The notes beneath the pieces are model-generated. The model saw only the letters and a list, made by a program, of their open reading frames with translations. It did no database searches and was not told the origin of the DNA. A stretch of DNA of 64,000 bases from Lachnospiraceae bacterium. GTDB taxonomy: Bacteria; Bacillota_A; Clostridia; Lachnospirales; Lachnospiraceae. Made by a program: the position numbers and the translations under genes. Where the stretch lies: positions 62,001 through 126,000 of the forward strand of contig JAFQCI010000062.1 in NCBI GenBank assembly GCA_017416505.1, in the 5' to 3' direction. Below, one piece after another: positions 54,974 to 64,000 of this stretch (position 1 is the first letter of the stretch; every line of letters starts with the position of its first letter).

Positions 54974-56224
54974 TTAAACTACCTTATTATGAATCAACTT
55001 TACCGGTGTGAATCTCTTTAAAACAGCGCAAGTTACTATATGCATAATTACAATCATTCCAACCGACACTGCGATTGCCACTGGAAATACATAATGTCCT
55101 AATATATTTTTTATCATATACTTCATATCATCATTTGCAAATCGATATTGTGCAACCATCATACATAAAGGTATCGCCAGTACCAAAGAAGTAAAAGCAG
55201 TAATGATATGTTTCCAAAGTAACATTCGATTCACTTCTTTTCGAGAAAATCCAACCGCATACATTATGCCGTAATTCTTCGTATTTTCCAACATAATTAC
55301 AATCTGTGTAGTAAGCATCATCAATATAGTTGCAACCATAATAATTCCCAGTAATTTTGTTAAATAAAGTAATAATAAATCGGTATCTCTTGTTACCTCT
55401 TTAGCCTTATCCGTTAAAGTCTCATATGTAAATAAAATTCCACATTTTGTACCAACTTCCTTTGCAGCATCAATTGCTTCTTCTATTGTATATCCATCTT
55501 CTGCACATAACCATAGCCCCGATGAAAATACATTTTTATTACTAACAAGAAAGATTACATAATTACAATCCACCGTATAATCTAAAATTTCAGAAGTATA
55601 GGTATGTTCTAACTCACTCTTAATCCATCTCTGATTTTCTTCGATTATTCCTGCTACTATTAATTTACTTCCATCTTTCTCCGTAAATACAGTACCAACC
55701 TCAATGTCATCATATACCGCACCAAGATATAGATATTCTATATTATCCCAATCCTTAATTTCCAGTTGTTCCACCGGAGTTCCTTCTTTTAACTTAAGTT
55801 CACATAATGGCATTAAATATGAATTCAAAGTTTTCATTTCTATTAACTCATCCTCTAACCCAATTTCATAATTTTGAACATGGCCTTTTTGTATTTCATA
55901 TAATTCCCCCAAAGATTCATAGTAACAGCCATAATCCACCATACTTCCAATGCAATATATTTCATCTCTTTCATATGCTTCTCGCAAAAAATCTATCGTT
56001 CCATCTTGAGACACGAATGATTCATCATCAAGACGTAACACTGCAGTTCCTTCCATTCCTTTACTTAACATATTATCACTAGATATGTAGGAATATTGTT
56101 CTCCCTTATAAATCATCACCGTAAACATAATGAGAAGAAGAGAAATCACCATAAGCACTACTGTCAAAAGAAACTTTTTAAACTGCATTGCAATCATATC
56201 AAAAGCAAATCTTAATATCCTCAA
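54974..56224 (-). CDS. FtsX-like ABC permease with a TTG start
   Basis: 416 residues. The start is a TTG at 56224 with GAAGGGGG about 9 bases upstream; the ATG nearer to the ribosome site runs into an immediate stop in its own frame. N-terminal helix (about 16-38), an extracellular domain of about 240 residues, and three C-terminal helices, with ENTKNYGIMYAVGFSRKEV as coupling segment. It pairs with the preceding permease, 15 bases upstream. Confidence 0.8.
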   Translation of the reverse strand: MRILRFAFDMIAMQFKKFLLTVVLMVISLLLIMFTVMIYKGEQYSYISSDNMLSKGMEGTAVLRLDDESFVSQDGTIDFLREAYERDEIYCIGSMVDYGCYYESLGELYEIQKGHVQNYEIGLEDELIEMKTLNSYLMPLCELKLKEGTPVEQLEIKDWDNIEYLYLGAVYDDIEVGTVFTEKDGSKLIVAGIIEENQRWIKSELEHTYTSEILDYTVDCNYVIFLVSNKNVFSSGLWLCAEDGYTIEEAIDAAKEVGTKCGILFTYETLTDKAKEVTRDTDLLLLYLTKLLGIIMVATILMMLTTQIVIMLENTKNYGIMYAVGFSRKEVNRMLLWKHIITAFTSLVLAIPLCMMVAQYRFANDDMKYMIKNILGHYVFPVAIAVSVGMIVIMHIVTCAVLKRFTPVKLIHNKVV

Positions 56225-56239
56225 GCTAGCATCCCCCTT

Positions 56240-57373
56240 CTAATTTTCTGTCAATACGTATACTGGTGAAACCTTTTTTATATGCTGTATCATATGCAAA
56301 GCATTTAATATCGCAATTAATATCATTCCCATACATACAAATAAAATTTTCATAAACATCTGTCCCGTAAAAACATCTCCACCAACTATAGTTACATAAA
56401 CCAATTGCACCAACTCTGCTAAAATACATGCAGGTATACAAAGCTTTATGATATCTTTCATCATCATTCCTGTTATTTGCAACGAACTATATCCATATGC
56501 CTTTCGTATCGCTAATTCCCTTCTTCTACTAATTATCCATAAATATGATACAGTGAAACAATTAAAGATAGATAAAATCAAGCTAATTCCCATAAAGATA
56601 GAATTATATAAACGATACCAATAATTTTGATATTCACCTTCGTAAACAGCATCTATAATCAAGCTGCGTAATCCTATTTTTTCCATATCATGGACAAATT
56701 CTTTGTATGCTACTGAAATATCATCTTGACCTTTATAAGCAAATTTCAAAATACCTCTGAGCTCTCCTGCAATAATAGCATTCAAATACTTCCTCATAGA
56801 TTCATTGCAATTATCCCAAAAGATATATATGGTATGATCCACTCCTCCAGCCATTTTATTCTCCATAACCCCAATTACCTTCATAGTGTTTCCACCTATC
56901 TCTATGGTTTTTATCCCATCTTTATCTCTTGTAAATTCTAACAGATTTTCTCCTATAATAATGCCATTTTCTTCATTCAAATCATAATCCATATCGCAAT
57001 CAATCTTCGCATCTTCATTTAACTGCATTACAACATTGGCTGTATACGTATCTATTTTCTCATTGACATTTACCTGGAGTTCCAAATATGTATTTCCATT
57101 CGTTTCCTCTGATAACCTTGTTGTTACCAACTCTGTAATCTCATTTACAGTAACTTGTTGATTTTCACTATTGTTGAATAATTCCGTTCCATCCAAAAAA
57201 GAAGATGCTGAATATTTGAAACTATTTAACACCGTATTTTCGTTATTAATTTTTTCTACTAAATCAGCAACATTGATTAATATAAAGCAAGAAACTGTTA
57301 AGCCAAATACAAATAATCCACTTGCTGCCGATTCCCTAAAAATTAATTGCAACATCCGTTTCAATAACTTCAT
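56240..57373 (-). CDS. FtsX-like ABC permease, first gene after the Cys-rich ORF
   Basis: 377 residues; AGAAAGGAACAGT precedes the ATG. N-terminal helix (about 17-37), an extracellular domain of about 210 residues, and three C-terminal helices, with SRRRELAIRKAYGYSSLQIT as coupling segment. With the second permease and the ATPase it forms a complete transporter of the MacB/FtsX mechanotransmission type, which typically moves or releases peptides and lipids from the outer leaflet. Its expression is predicted from the promoter at 57709..57737 and LytTR site B. Confidence 0.82.
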   Translation of the reverse strand: MKLLKRMLQLIFRESAASGLFVFGLTVSCFILINVADLVEKINNENTVLNSFKYSASSFLDGTELFNNSENQQVTVNEITELVTTRLSEETNGNTYLELQVNVNEKIDTYTANVVMQLNEDAKIDCDMDYDLNEENGIIIGENLLEFTRDKDGIKTIEIGGNTMKVIGVMENKMAGGVDHTIYIFWDNCNESMRKYLNAIIAGELRGILKFAYKGQDDISVAYKEFVHDMEKIGLRSLIIDAVYEGEYQNYWYRLYNSIFMGISLILSIFNCFTVSYLWIISRRRELAIRKAYGYSSLQITGMMMKDIIKLCIPACILAELVQLVYVTIVGGDVFTGQMFMKILFVCMGMILIAILNALHMIQHIKKVSPVYVLTEN

Positions 57374-57445
57374 ATACTGTTCCTTTCTATATCCAAAAAT
57401 GCCTGTATGTTATATACAGACATTCTTGAATATATTCATACAAAT

Positions 57446-57652
57446 TTACGAATATAATGTACATATGGTAGAATCATCTACGCATCGCATATTTAATTTT
57501 CCACAGCTTCCACCATATCCACATTTTACACCATTACCACTACACTTCTTTTTTTCAACAGTAAACACTATACTAGGTAACATTTTCTTATTTGTCCCTG
57601 GTGTAATATATACATCTTTACCAGAAACTCCGTCAGCATCGTCCCCCCACAT
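57446..57652 (-). CDS. Possible small Cys/Gly-rich peptide ORF upstream of the ABC operon
   Basis: 68 codons from ATG 57652. The C-terminal half has five Cys in a Gly-rich context (KKKCSGNGVKCGYGGSCGK, then NMRC and TIC). The ribosome site is poor. The frame stays open for 18 more codons upstream without a normal start (FIYGCDDKVWYIGN), so the true start may be non-ATG, or a frameshift may link it to an ATG at 57687 in another frame. It lies between a consensus promoter and the ABC genes. It could be a toxin or bacteriocin-like peptide, or a gene remnant. Confidence 0.35.
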   Translation of the reverse strand: MWGDDADGVSGKDVYITPGTNKKMLPSIVFTVEKKKCSGNGVKCGYGGSCGKLNMRCVDDSTICTLYS

Positions 57653-57708
57653 ATTACCAATATACCAAACTTTATCATCACACCCATAAATAAATTTTAA
57701 GTCCTCTT

Positions 57709-57737
57709 TTTATATAAAACAGTCCAACATTTGTCAA
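57709..57737 (-). promoter_or_regulatory. Consensus sigma-A promoter for the 57.7..54.2 kb ABC operon
   Basis: Minus strand perfect TTGACA (57737-57732), exactly 17 bases and TATAAA (57714-57709). It lies about 70 bases downstream of a second, LytTR-linked promoter (site B). Confidence 0.75.
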
Positions 57738-57803
57738 ACTGTATTATATCATGTGATTTTACCAAAAGAAAAAACTATTCTCTGTTATCTCTTGACCTCT
57801 CAT

Positions 57804-57870
57804 AAGATAACATACCCCAATCACAATTGCAACCATAACTCCGTGAACGTCGACTTAACTCCGTGAACGT
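57804..57870 (-). promoter_or_regulatory. LytTR-type operator and promoter, site B
   Basis: Minus strand ACGTTCACGGAGTTA twice with 20-bp period (57870-57856, 57850-57836), 3 bases before TTGCAA (57832-57827), 17 bases and TATCTT (57809-57804). It differs from site A by A-to-G in each half-site and is otherwise the same in spacing. A single TGTCGTTTGTACA lies just upstream (57902-57890). Confidence 0.6.
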
Positions 57871-57964
57871 AATACTTTCACAATTTTTTTGTACAAACGA
57901 CATCCGATTGATTTTTATTAATTTTATTTTTGTATTAAATTTCATTTAAACCCATCTACATGCA

Positions 57965-58003
57965 AAATAAAATACGACTTCGACAAAGCCGAAATCGCAT
58001 TTT
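57965..58003 (-). terminator. Terminator of the choline-binding-like protein gene
   Basis: Minus strand AAAATGCGATTTCG pairs (with G-T wobbles) with CGAAGTCGTATTTT, followed by ATTTT, about 50 bases after the stop codon. Confidence 0.65.
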
Positions 58004-58050
58004 ATCTATCTCTATTCATTTGTTTCTCTAAATCTTTGCCAAATGGTATA

Positions 58051-60474
58051 TTATTTCACCCATTCGCCATTGGAATTTACGTAATAGGAACCTATTTTGG
58101 TATTGGATGCCATTTTACCTGATGCGTAAAAATAATACCACTTATTTTTAATTTTTTGCCAGCCATTTAGCATAGCACCACTATCACTTAAATAATACCA
58201 GACATTACTTTGCTTAAACCAGCCTGTTATCATTCCGCCTGAATTTCCAAGATAATACCATTTTCCGGAAACCTTCATCCAGCCTTGTGCCATGGCACCA
58301 GAGCCACTTAAGTAATACCATTTACCGCCATCTTTTAGCCAGCCTGTCTGCATAGAGCCGTTCGCATTCAAATAGTACCACGTGCCACTGTCTTTGAACC
58401 AACCGGTCTTCATGGTACCGTTTTCACTCAGATAATACCACTTACCACCGTCTTTGAACCAGCCTGTCTTCATGGAACCATCCGCATTCAAATAGTACCA
58501 TTTACCGTTATCTTTAAACCAGCCGGTCTGCATGGTGCCATCTGCATTGAAGTAGTACCACTTTGCTCCAACCTTTACCCATCCTGTTTTTATTTCTTTA
58601 TCTACCTCATCTTTTGATGTTTCTTCTGAAGTTGATGAAGTTTCTGTCTTCTCTTCTGTTGTTACTTCTGAAGTTGATGGCAATTCTGTCTTTTCTTCTG
58701 TCGTTACCTCTGAGGTTGATGGAGTTTCTGTCTTTTCTTCTGTCGTTACCTCTGAGGTTGATGGAGTTTCTGTCTTTTCTTCTGTCGTTACCTCTGAGGT
58801 TGATGGGGTTTCTGTTTTTTCTTCTGTTGTTACTTCTGAAGTTGATGGGGTTTCTGTCTTTTCTTCTGTTGTTACTTCTGAGGTTGATGGGGTTTCTGTC
58901 TTTTCTTCTGTTGTTACTTCTGAGGTTGATGGAGTCTCCGTTTTACCGTCATCTGGCGTTTTATCTGAAGTGCCAGAAACTAATTTCTCCAGATTGATTC
59001 TATATAAGGTTCCTGAATATGGACTTCCTTCGGAATCCCCTAAATTATCAATTCTTCCATTGCCACCAAGTCCAATATATATATATCCATCGTTATATAC
59101 AAAACTTCTTGCAAAAGACGGTGTATTGAAATACAGCACTCTTCTAAATGTTGTAAAGTTTTTATCTGTTTCAAAAACAGCAGTAGTGAAATTATTGGTT
59201 CCGTTTTTCACAGATGCCAGGAAATAATATTTTCCATCTTTTTCAAAGGCATCACGGGTGACATAGTTTTCATAGCCTGCTCCCAAAGAAACTTTTTCAA
59301 AAGTAATGACATCTGAAGATTTAAAAATACCATTACAAACTGCTACAAAAGTATCTGAAGTAGAAATCTTTGCACCACAAATAGGTTCGCTATAAATTGC
59401 TTCCTGTCCTACAGTTAACGCTCCTGCCTTTGCTGTTTGTTGACCAAAAGGATAATGGAGTTCTGTTCGCCCTGATACACCAGTGACATAACCTAAACTT
59501 GTCATATTTCTGGTAACGGCCATAAATCCTTTCGTATCCGTTCCTTTGCTCACCTGCACGAAACGGTTATTCTGTTTATCATATTTAAACAATCCTGATT
59601 CAGGAGTTACTGTATACTTGGTGCTAGAACTGTGTGCCACATATAATTCCCCTTTATACACAAACATATCATACGTACGCCAGTATTCTGAATTAAAATA
59701 TGTTTGAGTTGTCCCATCGGCCAGTTTATAGGTGTCCCATTCAGCCTTAAACTCAGTTCCATCAGCATAATAAAATTTAATATTAGAGGCAGCTTTAGAA
59801 CTTCCCAAGTCGCTTGTGTTAAGCTTTTGCACACAATTTACAACAGTATCACCACTACCTCTCACCATCCCGGCAAAAAATACCTCGCCATTATATTCCA
59901 CCATATCATAACAATGAATGGACATTGGAAGCTTATGGTAATCAATCCATTTATTTTTCGCGCTGTCAAATTTATAATAACTTCCATCTGCATAATTAAG
60001 TGGATCTGTAGCAGTGGCATAAATCGTACCATTGATATTATAAAAACGCTTGATTTCTTCTGAACTTAAACCTATTTTTGATATGTTGCTTTCGTATGTA
60101 CATTCCTTTTTTTCAGCGGAATCGTTAGTGTAATAATAAATCGGAACTGCACCTGTGTTTGAACCATAGTCACCCATGGATAACAATACCTTTCCATCTA
60201 CGGATGCCATATCCCAGATATTTCTGGCATAATAGGCTGTTTCATAAGTCGCCGTACTATAATGTTCCTCTCCCGGAATCCCAAGATTCTCAGGAGTAAC
60301 TACCAGATTATCAATCTCCGTAAGCGGGTTAGACGATGTCGCTCCACCCATAGTTACTGTAGTTGTTTCTGCAGACTGAAAGCTATTGGTCGCAGCCATT
60401 GCATTTCCCGCAGGGGTTAAAAATAAACCAAGTGCTAATGTAAAAGCGACTGCCTTTGAATATTTCTTTCTCAT
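58051..60474 (-). CDS. Secreted choline-binding-like cell-wall protein
   Basis: 807 residues. Signal peptide (about 1-27, ending in MAMAATN-like small residues), then a beta-rich domain to about 500 with repeated short blades such as GKVLLSMGDYG and GEVFFAGMVRG, perhaps a propeller. At about 502-615 is a linker of eight 14-residue units (KTETPSTSEVTTEE; six are identical in protein). At about 625-807 are eight cell-wall-binding repeats of the type GWFKDGGKWYYLN.DGSMKT, which bind choline or other teichoic-acid groups. The molecule is thus held non-covalently on the wall. The catalytic or ligand role of the N-terminal domain is unknown. AGGAGGGTATTT precedes the start. Confidence 0.85.
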   Translation of the reverse strand: MRKKYSKAVAFTLALGLFLTPAGNAMAATNSFQSAETTTVTMGGATSSNPLTEIDNLVVTPENLGIPGEEHYSTATYETAYYARNIWDMASVDGKVLLSMGDYGSNTGAVPIYYYTNDSAEKKECTYESNISKIGLSSEEIKRFYNINGTIYATATDPLNYADGSYYKFDSAKNKWIDYHKLPMSIHCYDMVEYNGEVFFAGMVRGSGDTVVNCVQKLNTSDLGSSKAASNIKFYYADGTEFKAEWDTYKLADGTTQTYFNSEYWRTYDMFVYKGELYVAHSSSTKYTVTPESGLFKYDKQNNRFVQVSKGTDTKGFMAVTRNMTSLGYVTGVSGRTELHYPFGQQTAKAGALTVGQEAIYSEPICGAKISTSDTFVAVCNGIFKSSDVITFEKVSLGAGYENYVTRDAFEKDGKYYFLASVKNGTNNFTTAVFETDKNFTTFRRVLYFNTPSFARSFVYNDGYIYIGLGGNGRIDNLGDSEGSPYSGTLYRINLEKLVSGTSDKTPDDGKTETPSTSEVTTEEKTETPSTSEVTTEEKTETPSTSEVTTEEKTETPSTSEVTTEEKTETPSTSEVTTEEKTETPSTSEVTTEEKTELPSTSEVTTEEKTETSSTSEETSKDEVDKEIKTGWVKVGAKWYYFNADGTMQTGWFKDNGKWYYLNADGSMKTGWFKDGGKWYYLSENGTMKTGWFKDSGTWYYLNANGSMQTGWLKDGGKWYYLSGSGAMAQGWMKVSGKWYYLGNSGGMITGWFKQSNVWYYLSDSGAMLNGWQKIKNKWYYFYASGKMASNTKIGSYYVNSNGEWVK

Positions 60475-60493
60475 AAATACCCTCCTATTTTCC

Positions 60494-60558
60494 TTTTATG
60501 TAAAAGGTCCAAGAACAAATGTTGAACCTCATATTCAATATCTGACCTCGGACCTTAG
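60494..60558 (-). terminator. Probable pgi terminator
   Basis: Minus strand AAGGTCC pairs with GGACCTT over a 40-base interior with ATATTGAATAT, followed by TTTT. It lies between the pgi stop (60609) and the next start (60474). Confidence 0.45.
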
Positions 60559-60608
60559 TGAACTGTCATATTATTAGAAATTACTTCGTTCTTTGAACCT
60601 TCGTAACT

Positions 60609-61949
60609 CTATAATCTAGCAGTTAATTCTTTATTTAATTCTTCAAATCCTGGCTTTCCAAGTAAAGCAAACATATTCTTCTTATAGCTTTCTACGCCTG
60701 GTTGGTCAAATGGATTTACACCTGATACATATCCGCTTACACCACAAGCAAATTCGAAGAAATAGAATAATTCTCCTAAATAGAATTCATTGATTTCTGG
60801 CATAGTAACCATTAAGTTTGGTACTAATCCATCTGTATGAGCTAAGATAGTTCCATTCATCGCACTCTTGTTGATGAAATCAACGGTCTTTCCAGCTAAG
60901 TAGTTTAATCCATCTAAATCTACTTCTTCTAATTCAAGAGTAATTTCAGCCTTTGGCTTTTCTACATTGATTACAGTTTCATAATGATTCTTAGAACCAT
61001 CCTGAATGAACTGTCCCATAGAATGTAAATCAGTAGTTAAATCCACTGCTGCCGGGAAGATACCCTTTCCATCTTTTCCTTCGCTTTCTCCATAAAGCTG
61101 TTTCCACCATTCAGAAACGTAATGTAAGGAAGGTTCATAGTTACAAAGAATTTCGATACCCTTTCCTTTTCTATGAAGAATGTTACGAACCGCTGCATAT
61201 AACAAAGAATCATTTTCTTCAAATTTATTTTCCAAGCATCTCTTTCTTGCAGATGCAGCACCTTCCATTAATTTATCAATATCTGCACCGCTAACTGCGA
61301 TTGGAAGTAAACCTACTGCTGTAAGTACAGAGAAACGTCCACCAACATCATCTGGTACTACAAAGCTTTCATATCCTTCTTCTGTAGCAAGATTCTTTAA
61401 TGCTCCCTTTGCTTTATCAGTAGTAGCATAAATTCTCTTTGCAGCTTCTTCTTTTCCGTACTTTTCAACTAAAATTTTCTTAAATACACGGAATGCGATG
61501 GCTGGTTCTGTAGTAGTACCTGATTTAGAAATCATGTTAATAGAGAAATCTCTATCTCCTACTACTTCAATCAAATGAGCAAGGTAAGTGGAGCTGATGC
61601 TGTTACCTACATAATAGATTTCAGGAGTCTTTCTTACTTCCTTATCTACTACATTGTAAAAGCTGTGTCTTAAGCTTTCAATGGCAGCTCTTGCTCCTAA
61701 ATAGGAACCACCGATACCGATGACTAATAAAACATCCGAATCATTTTGAATCTTAGCTGCTGCCTTCTTAATACGGTCAAACTCTTCTTTATCATAGTCA
61801 ACAGGTAAATCAATCCATCCTAAGAAATCATTGCCTGCACCTGTTTTTGCTAACAAAACATCCTTTGCAGCTTCTACCTGTGTTTTCATCATTTGGATTT
61901 CTGCATCAGAAACCATTGCATTTGCATAAGTAAATTTTACGTTTGCCAT
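60609..61949 (-). CDS. pgi: Glucose-6-phosphate isomerase
   Basis: 446 residues, the short Gram-positive form. Interconverts glucose-6-phosphate and fructose-6-phosphate. [50 protein letters not shown] and the C-terminal [10 protein letters not shown] signatures are present. It starts 17 bases after the upstream coiled-coil gene, with AAGGAGATAAAATAAA before the ATG. Confidence 0.97.
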   Translation of the reverse strand: MANVKFTYANAMVSDAEIQMMKTQVEAAKDVLLAKTGAGNDFLGWIDLPVDYDKEEFDRIKKAAAKIQNDSDVLLVIGIGGSYLGARAAIESLRHSFYNVVDKEVRKTPEIYYVGNSISSTYLAHLIEVVGDRDFSINMISKSGTTTEPAIAFRVFKKILVEKYGKEEAAKRIYATTDKAKGALKNLATEEGYESFVVPDDVGGRFSVLTAVGLLPIAVSGADIDKLMEGAASARKRCLENKFEENDSLLYAAVRNILHRKGKGIEILCNYEPSLHYVSEWWKQLYGESEGKDGKGIFPAAVDLTTDLHSMGQFIQDGSKNHYETVINVEKPKAEITLELEEVDLDGLNYLAGKTVDFINKSAMNGTILAHTDGLVPNLMVTMPEINEFYLGELFYFFEFACGVSGYVSGVNPFDQPGVESYKKNMFALLGKPGFEELNKELTARL

Positions 61950-61966
61950 TTTATTTTATCTCCTTA

Positions 61967-64000
61967 TTAATTTGTAAAATCAGACGGAATTAAAATATCG
62001 TCGCCATTACTTCTTCCATTGGAATCTGAAATGTCTTTTAATTCTCTCTTCTGGGCATTCTGTACTGCATTGTCTACTAATTTCAAGATACGGTCAAGAT
62101 TTCCATCTTCTACAGACTTCATCTGTTCCTTTAATCTTAAAATCGTAACTTCGTCTGCCATATATCCCAGTTGTGCAATATAATTCTTAGCAATTTCGAA
62201 GAATTCAATATCTTCTAATTGATGCATCTGAATTAAATGATTGAACATACTCATGCTCTCTTTATTGGTAGAGAACAATCTTGACAAGGAGTCAATTTCT
62301 CCAGTCAGGATAACAACGATATCATATCCTTTATGATTAATCAAATCGTAAAGCTCGTCTAATTTATTTTGTTGTAAAGCACCTGCATTGTCGATAATCA
62401 GACATCCGCCCTTTAACTTATCCAATGCGGTAGATAAATCTGCTCTGTTAAAGGCTGCTGCCTTAATTACAGCTAAAGTCTTAGATTTTACAATTCCGGT
62501 AGCATAATAACTTCTTGCAAAGTCTGCACCAACACAGGTAGAACCAAAACTATGTCTTCCTAATACAACAATATTTCTTTGGGCTCCGCCCTTAGTTCTA
62601 GCCATCTTATATGCATTGATAACCTGGTCGCTTAAAGAACCGATGGCAGCATATTTCGCAAGCAGTTTTTCTGCTTCTTTCGGCATTCCATTTGCTTCTT
62701 CCGCTGCAATTCTTGCTTCTTCCGCTTTCTTCGCTTCTTCCGCTGCAATTCTTGCTTCTTCGGCTTTCTTTGCTTCTTCCGCTGCAATTCTTGCCTCTTC
62801 GGCTTTCCTTGCTTCTTCCGCTGCGATTCTTGCCTCTTCGGCTTTCTTTGCTTCTTCCGCTGCAATTCTTGCCTCTTCGGCTTTCTTTGCCTCTTCCTCA
62901 GCATTATTTACTTCGCCAGCCTGTTCTGCCGCAAGTCTTGCTTCTTCCGCTTTCTTCGCTTCTGCCTGCTTACGCTCGGCTTCTTCTATTCTTCGTTCTG
63001 CCTCTGTCTTACCATTTGCAAAACCGCTTCCTATCTTAGAACTGATGGACTTTCCAAAACTGTTTCCATTAGCACTGCTGAATCCAAATCCTTTTCCTGC
63101 TAAGCCTGCCAATCCTCTTGGCTTTTGTGGTGCTTCTTCTTCTACAGGCTGTTTTTCAGTAGCCTTGATTTCTTCCCATCCATCTTCTTTCGCATCGTCA
63201 TGCTGTCCATCACCAAATAACTGATTTTCTACTTCTTCCTTAGAGGTTCCTGTATTTGATTCACTTAAATCAATCGTACCGCCAAGACCCTTTTCCGGCT
63301 TGTTCATGTTTGCTAATGTCTTTTCGCCTTCCTTGGTCTTTCCAGCCTCTGACAGTTTGTCTCCTTCTAATCCTGCCGTAGCAAGAGTTTCTTCTTTCTT
63401 CTTCGGTGCGCGGAAAATAGGTTTTTCTTCTTCTGCTGATTTCGTTTCGTTTTCTGCCGGCTTAGGAGCTTCTCTCTTTATTGGCTGTCCCTTTGCCGCT
63501 CTTTCTCTTTCAACCTGAGCCCTTACTGCAGCAATAAGTTCCTCACGTTTCTTTTCTTCTTCTTCTCGAAGTTTCTGAGCTTTTTCAGCAAGCAATATTT
63601 CATCTTGCTGTGCATTATAATTAACTTGTTCCTTTGAGGAATTCTTCCTCCCAAATTGTAGTTTGATCTCTGCATCACGTCTTTCTATTTGAATTCTTAA
63701 CTCATCAAAATCTGGATTTTCATCCCCAAAACTCGTTAAGTTGTCTTGCTGCATTTGCTCGAAATGATTTCTCACTTCGATATCTTCTTCGGCTTCGCTT
63801 TGTGCTAACTTCTCACGACTTTCAATCTCGCGTTCCTTTAGCTTTTCCAAAAACTCAGCTTCTTTTTGGGCCCTCAGTTCCCGGCTCTTCGCCTCACGTT
63901 CCTTCCTTCGGGCCTTCTCTTCTTCTTGTTCAAAGCCAAAAAGCAGTTCCTGTTCATAATCTCTTTCTAATTCCCGGTCCTGCTCTTCCCGCTCCCTGAG
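61967..64000 (-). CDS. Coiled-coil protein with EAK repeats and a degenerate AAA-like C-terminal domain, N-terminus outside the window
   Basis: 678 codons within the window, open to the right edge. The visible N-terminal part is a highly charged coiled coil (EREEQDRELERDYEQ-type). In the middle are acidic linkers, then a helical repeat with a 15-residue period (KKAEEARIAAEEA, encoded by 45-base repeats around 62690-62900). The last 230 residues look like a CbbX/SpoVK-type AAA module: NIVVLGRHSFGSTCVGAD occupies the Walker A place but lacks the GxxGxGK[ST] lysine, and GGCLIIDNAGAL corresponds to Walker B with Asn for Glu. It may be a scaffold using an inactive ATPase fold. Co-oriented with pgi. 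Confidence 0.7.
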   Translation of the reverse strand, partial: LREREEQDRELERDYEQELLFGFEQEEEKARRKEREAKSRELRAQKEAEFLEKLKEREIESREKLAQSEAEEDIEVRNHFEQMQQDNLTSFGDENPDFDELRIQIERRDAEIKLQFGRKNSSKEQVNYNAQQDEILLAEKAQKLREEEEKKREELIAAVRAQVERERAAKGQPIKREAPKPAENETKSAEEEKPIFRAPKKKEETLATAGLEGDKLSEAGKTKEGEKTLANMNKPEKGLGGTIDLSESNTGTSKEEVENQLFGDGQHDDAKEDGWEEIKATEKQPVEEEAPQKPRGLAGLAGKGFGFSSANGNSFGKSISSKIGSGFANGKTEAERRIEEAERKQAEAKKAEEARLAAEQAGEVNNAEEEAKKAEEARIAAEEAKKAEEARIAAEEARKAEEARIAAEEAKKAEEARIAAEEAKKAEEARIAAEEANGMPKEAEKLLAKYAAIGSLSDQVINAYKMARTKGGAQRNIVVLGRHSFGSTCVGADFARSYYATGIVKSKTLAVIKAAAFNRADLSTALDKLKGGCLIIDNAGALQQNKLDELYDLINHKGYDIVVILTGEIDSLSRLFSTNKESMSMFNHLIQMHQLEDIEFFEIAKNYIAQLGYMADEVTILRLKEQMKSVEDGNLDRILKLVDNAVQNAQKRELKDISDSNGRSNGDDILIPSDFTN

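Noticed and set aside
58563..58997. Leu/Phe-rich plus-strand frame
   Set aside because: Antisense to the KTETPSTSEVTTEE repeats; the periodic composition is imposed by the sense gene.
62690..62900. Regular 45-base repeats considered as a CRISPR array
   Set aside because: Repeats are contiguous without unique spacers and encode an in-frame helical repeat.
62616..63224. Long Ala/Ser-rich frame on the plus strand
   Set aside because: Antisense shadow of the EAK repeats of the coiled-coil gene; low-complexity composition and no ribosome site.

Overview
The window is low-GC Firmicute DNA, most likely a Lachnospiraceae (Clostridium cluster XIVa) chromosome; the genus cannot be fixed by eye. Pointers are the AT-rich codon use with AGGAGG-type ribosome sites, the Sua5/arginine-phosphatase - rpiB - atp gene order shared with Bacillus and Clostridia, a Na+-type c subunit, a MecA adaptor, choline-binding-like surface proteins, many FtsX-type ABC transporters and a small conserved Lachnospiraceae protein at 53807..54079. 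No rRNA, tRNA, CRISPR array, prophage or intact insertion sequence was seen.

Layout. 1..8 kb: a YfhO-type membrane protein cut by the left edge, a chemoreceptor with a long charged N-terminal extension, an orphan eukaryotic-type HisA, a DUF4003-like protein and a PAP2 phosphatase. 7.7..8.5 kb: a non-coding block with two 235-bp hairpin elements in inverted order between convergent genes. 8.5..18.1 kb (minus): Sua5-phosphatase fusion, rpiB, then a complete F1Fo ATP synthase operon (atpZ, atpI-like, atpBEFHAGDC) with its own promoter and terminator; a 176-bp structured repeat sits inside the operon upstream of atpB. 18.4..24.8 kb: amidase, a 1.1 kb non-coding block, mecA, thyA, dfrA, an auxin-efflux-family carrier and an unusual carbamoyltransferase, with small palindromes between several of them.

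24.8..35.9 kb (minus): a giant surface beta-helix protein, a two-permease FtsX/ABC exporter, and an AbiE type IV toxin-antitoxin locus whose toxin is broken at its active site. 36..43.4 kb: ECF sigma/anti-sigma pair, an OmpR-type two-component system, an Rpn nuclease-like gene and two D-2-hydroxyacid dehydrogenases. 43.8..57.9 kb (minus): a plastic envelope/ABC region with two further three-gene FtsX/ABC exporters, duplicated membrane proteins, a lipoprotein, a GHKL-kinase/LytTR regulator pair, a truncated ABC ATPase remnant, an SDR enzyme and an M15 peptidase. 58..64 kb (minus): a choline-binding-like repeat protein, pgi and a coiled-coil protein with a degenerate AAA-like C-terminus that runs off the right edge.

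The most coherent candidate new system is the 48.9..57.9 kb region. Two near-identical direct-repeat operators (20-bp period), each 3 bp upstream of TTGCAA-N17-TATnTT promoters, lie before a 21-codon ORF and before a small Cys/Gly-rich ORF followed by two FtsX permeases and an ATPase. Together with the GHKL/LytTR pair they look like a small signal- or toxin-peptide circuit with a dedicated ABC exporter or immunity pump. This is inference from layout. The most striking non-coding signal is the pair of 235-bp hairpins, whose outer arms differ in sequence but keep their base pairing.
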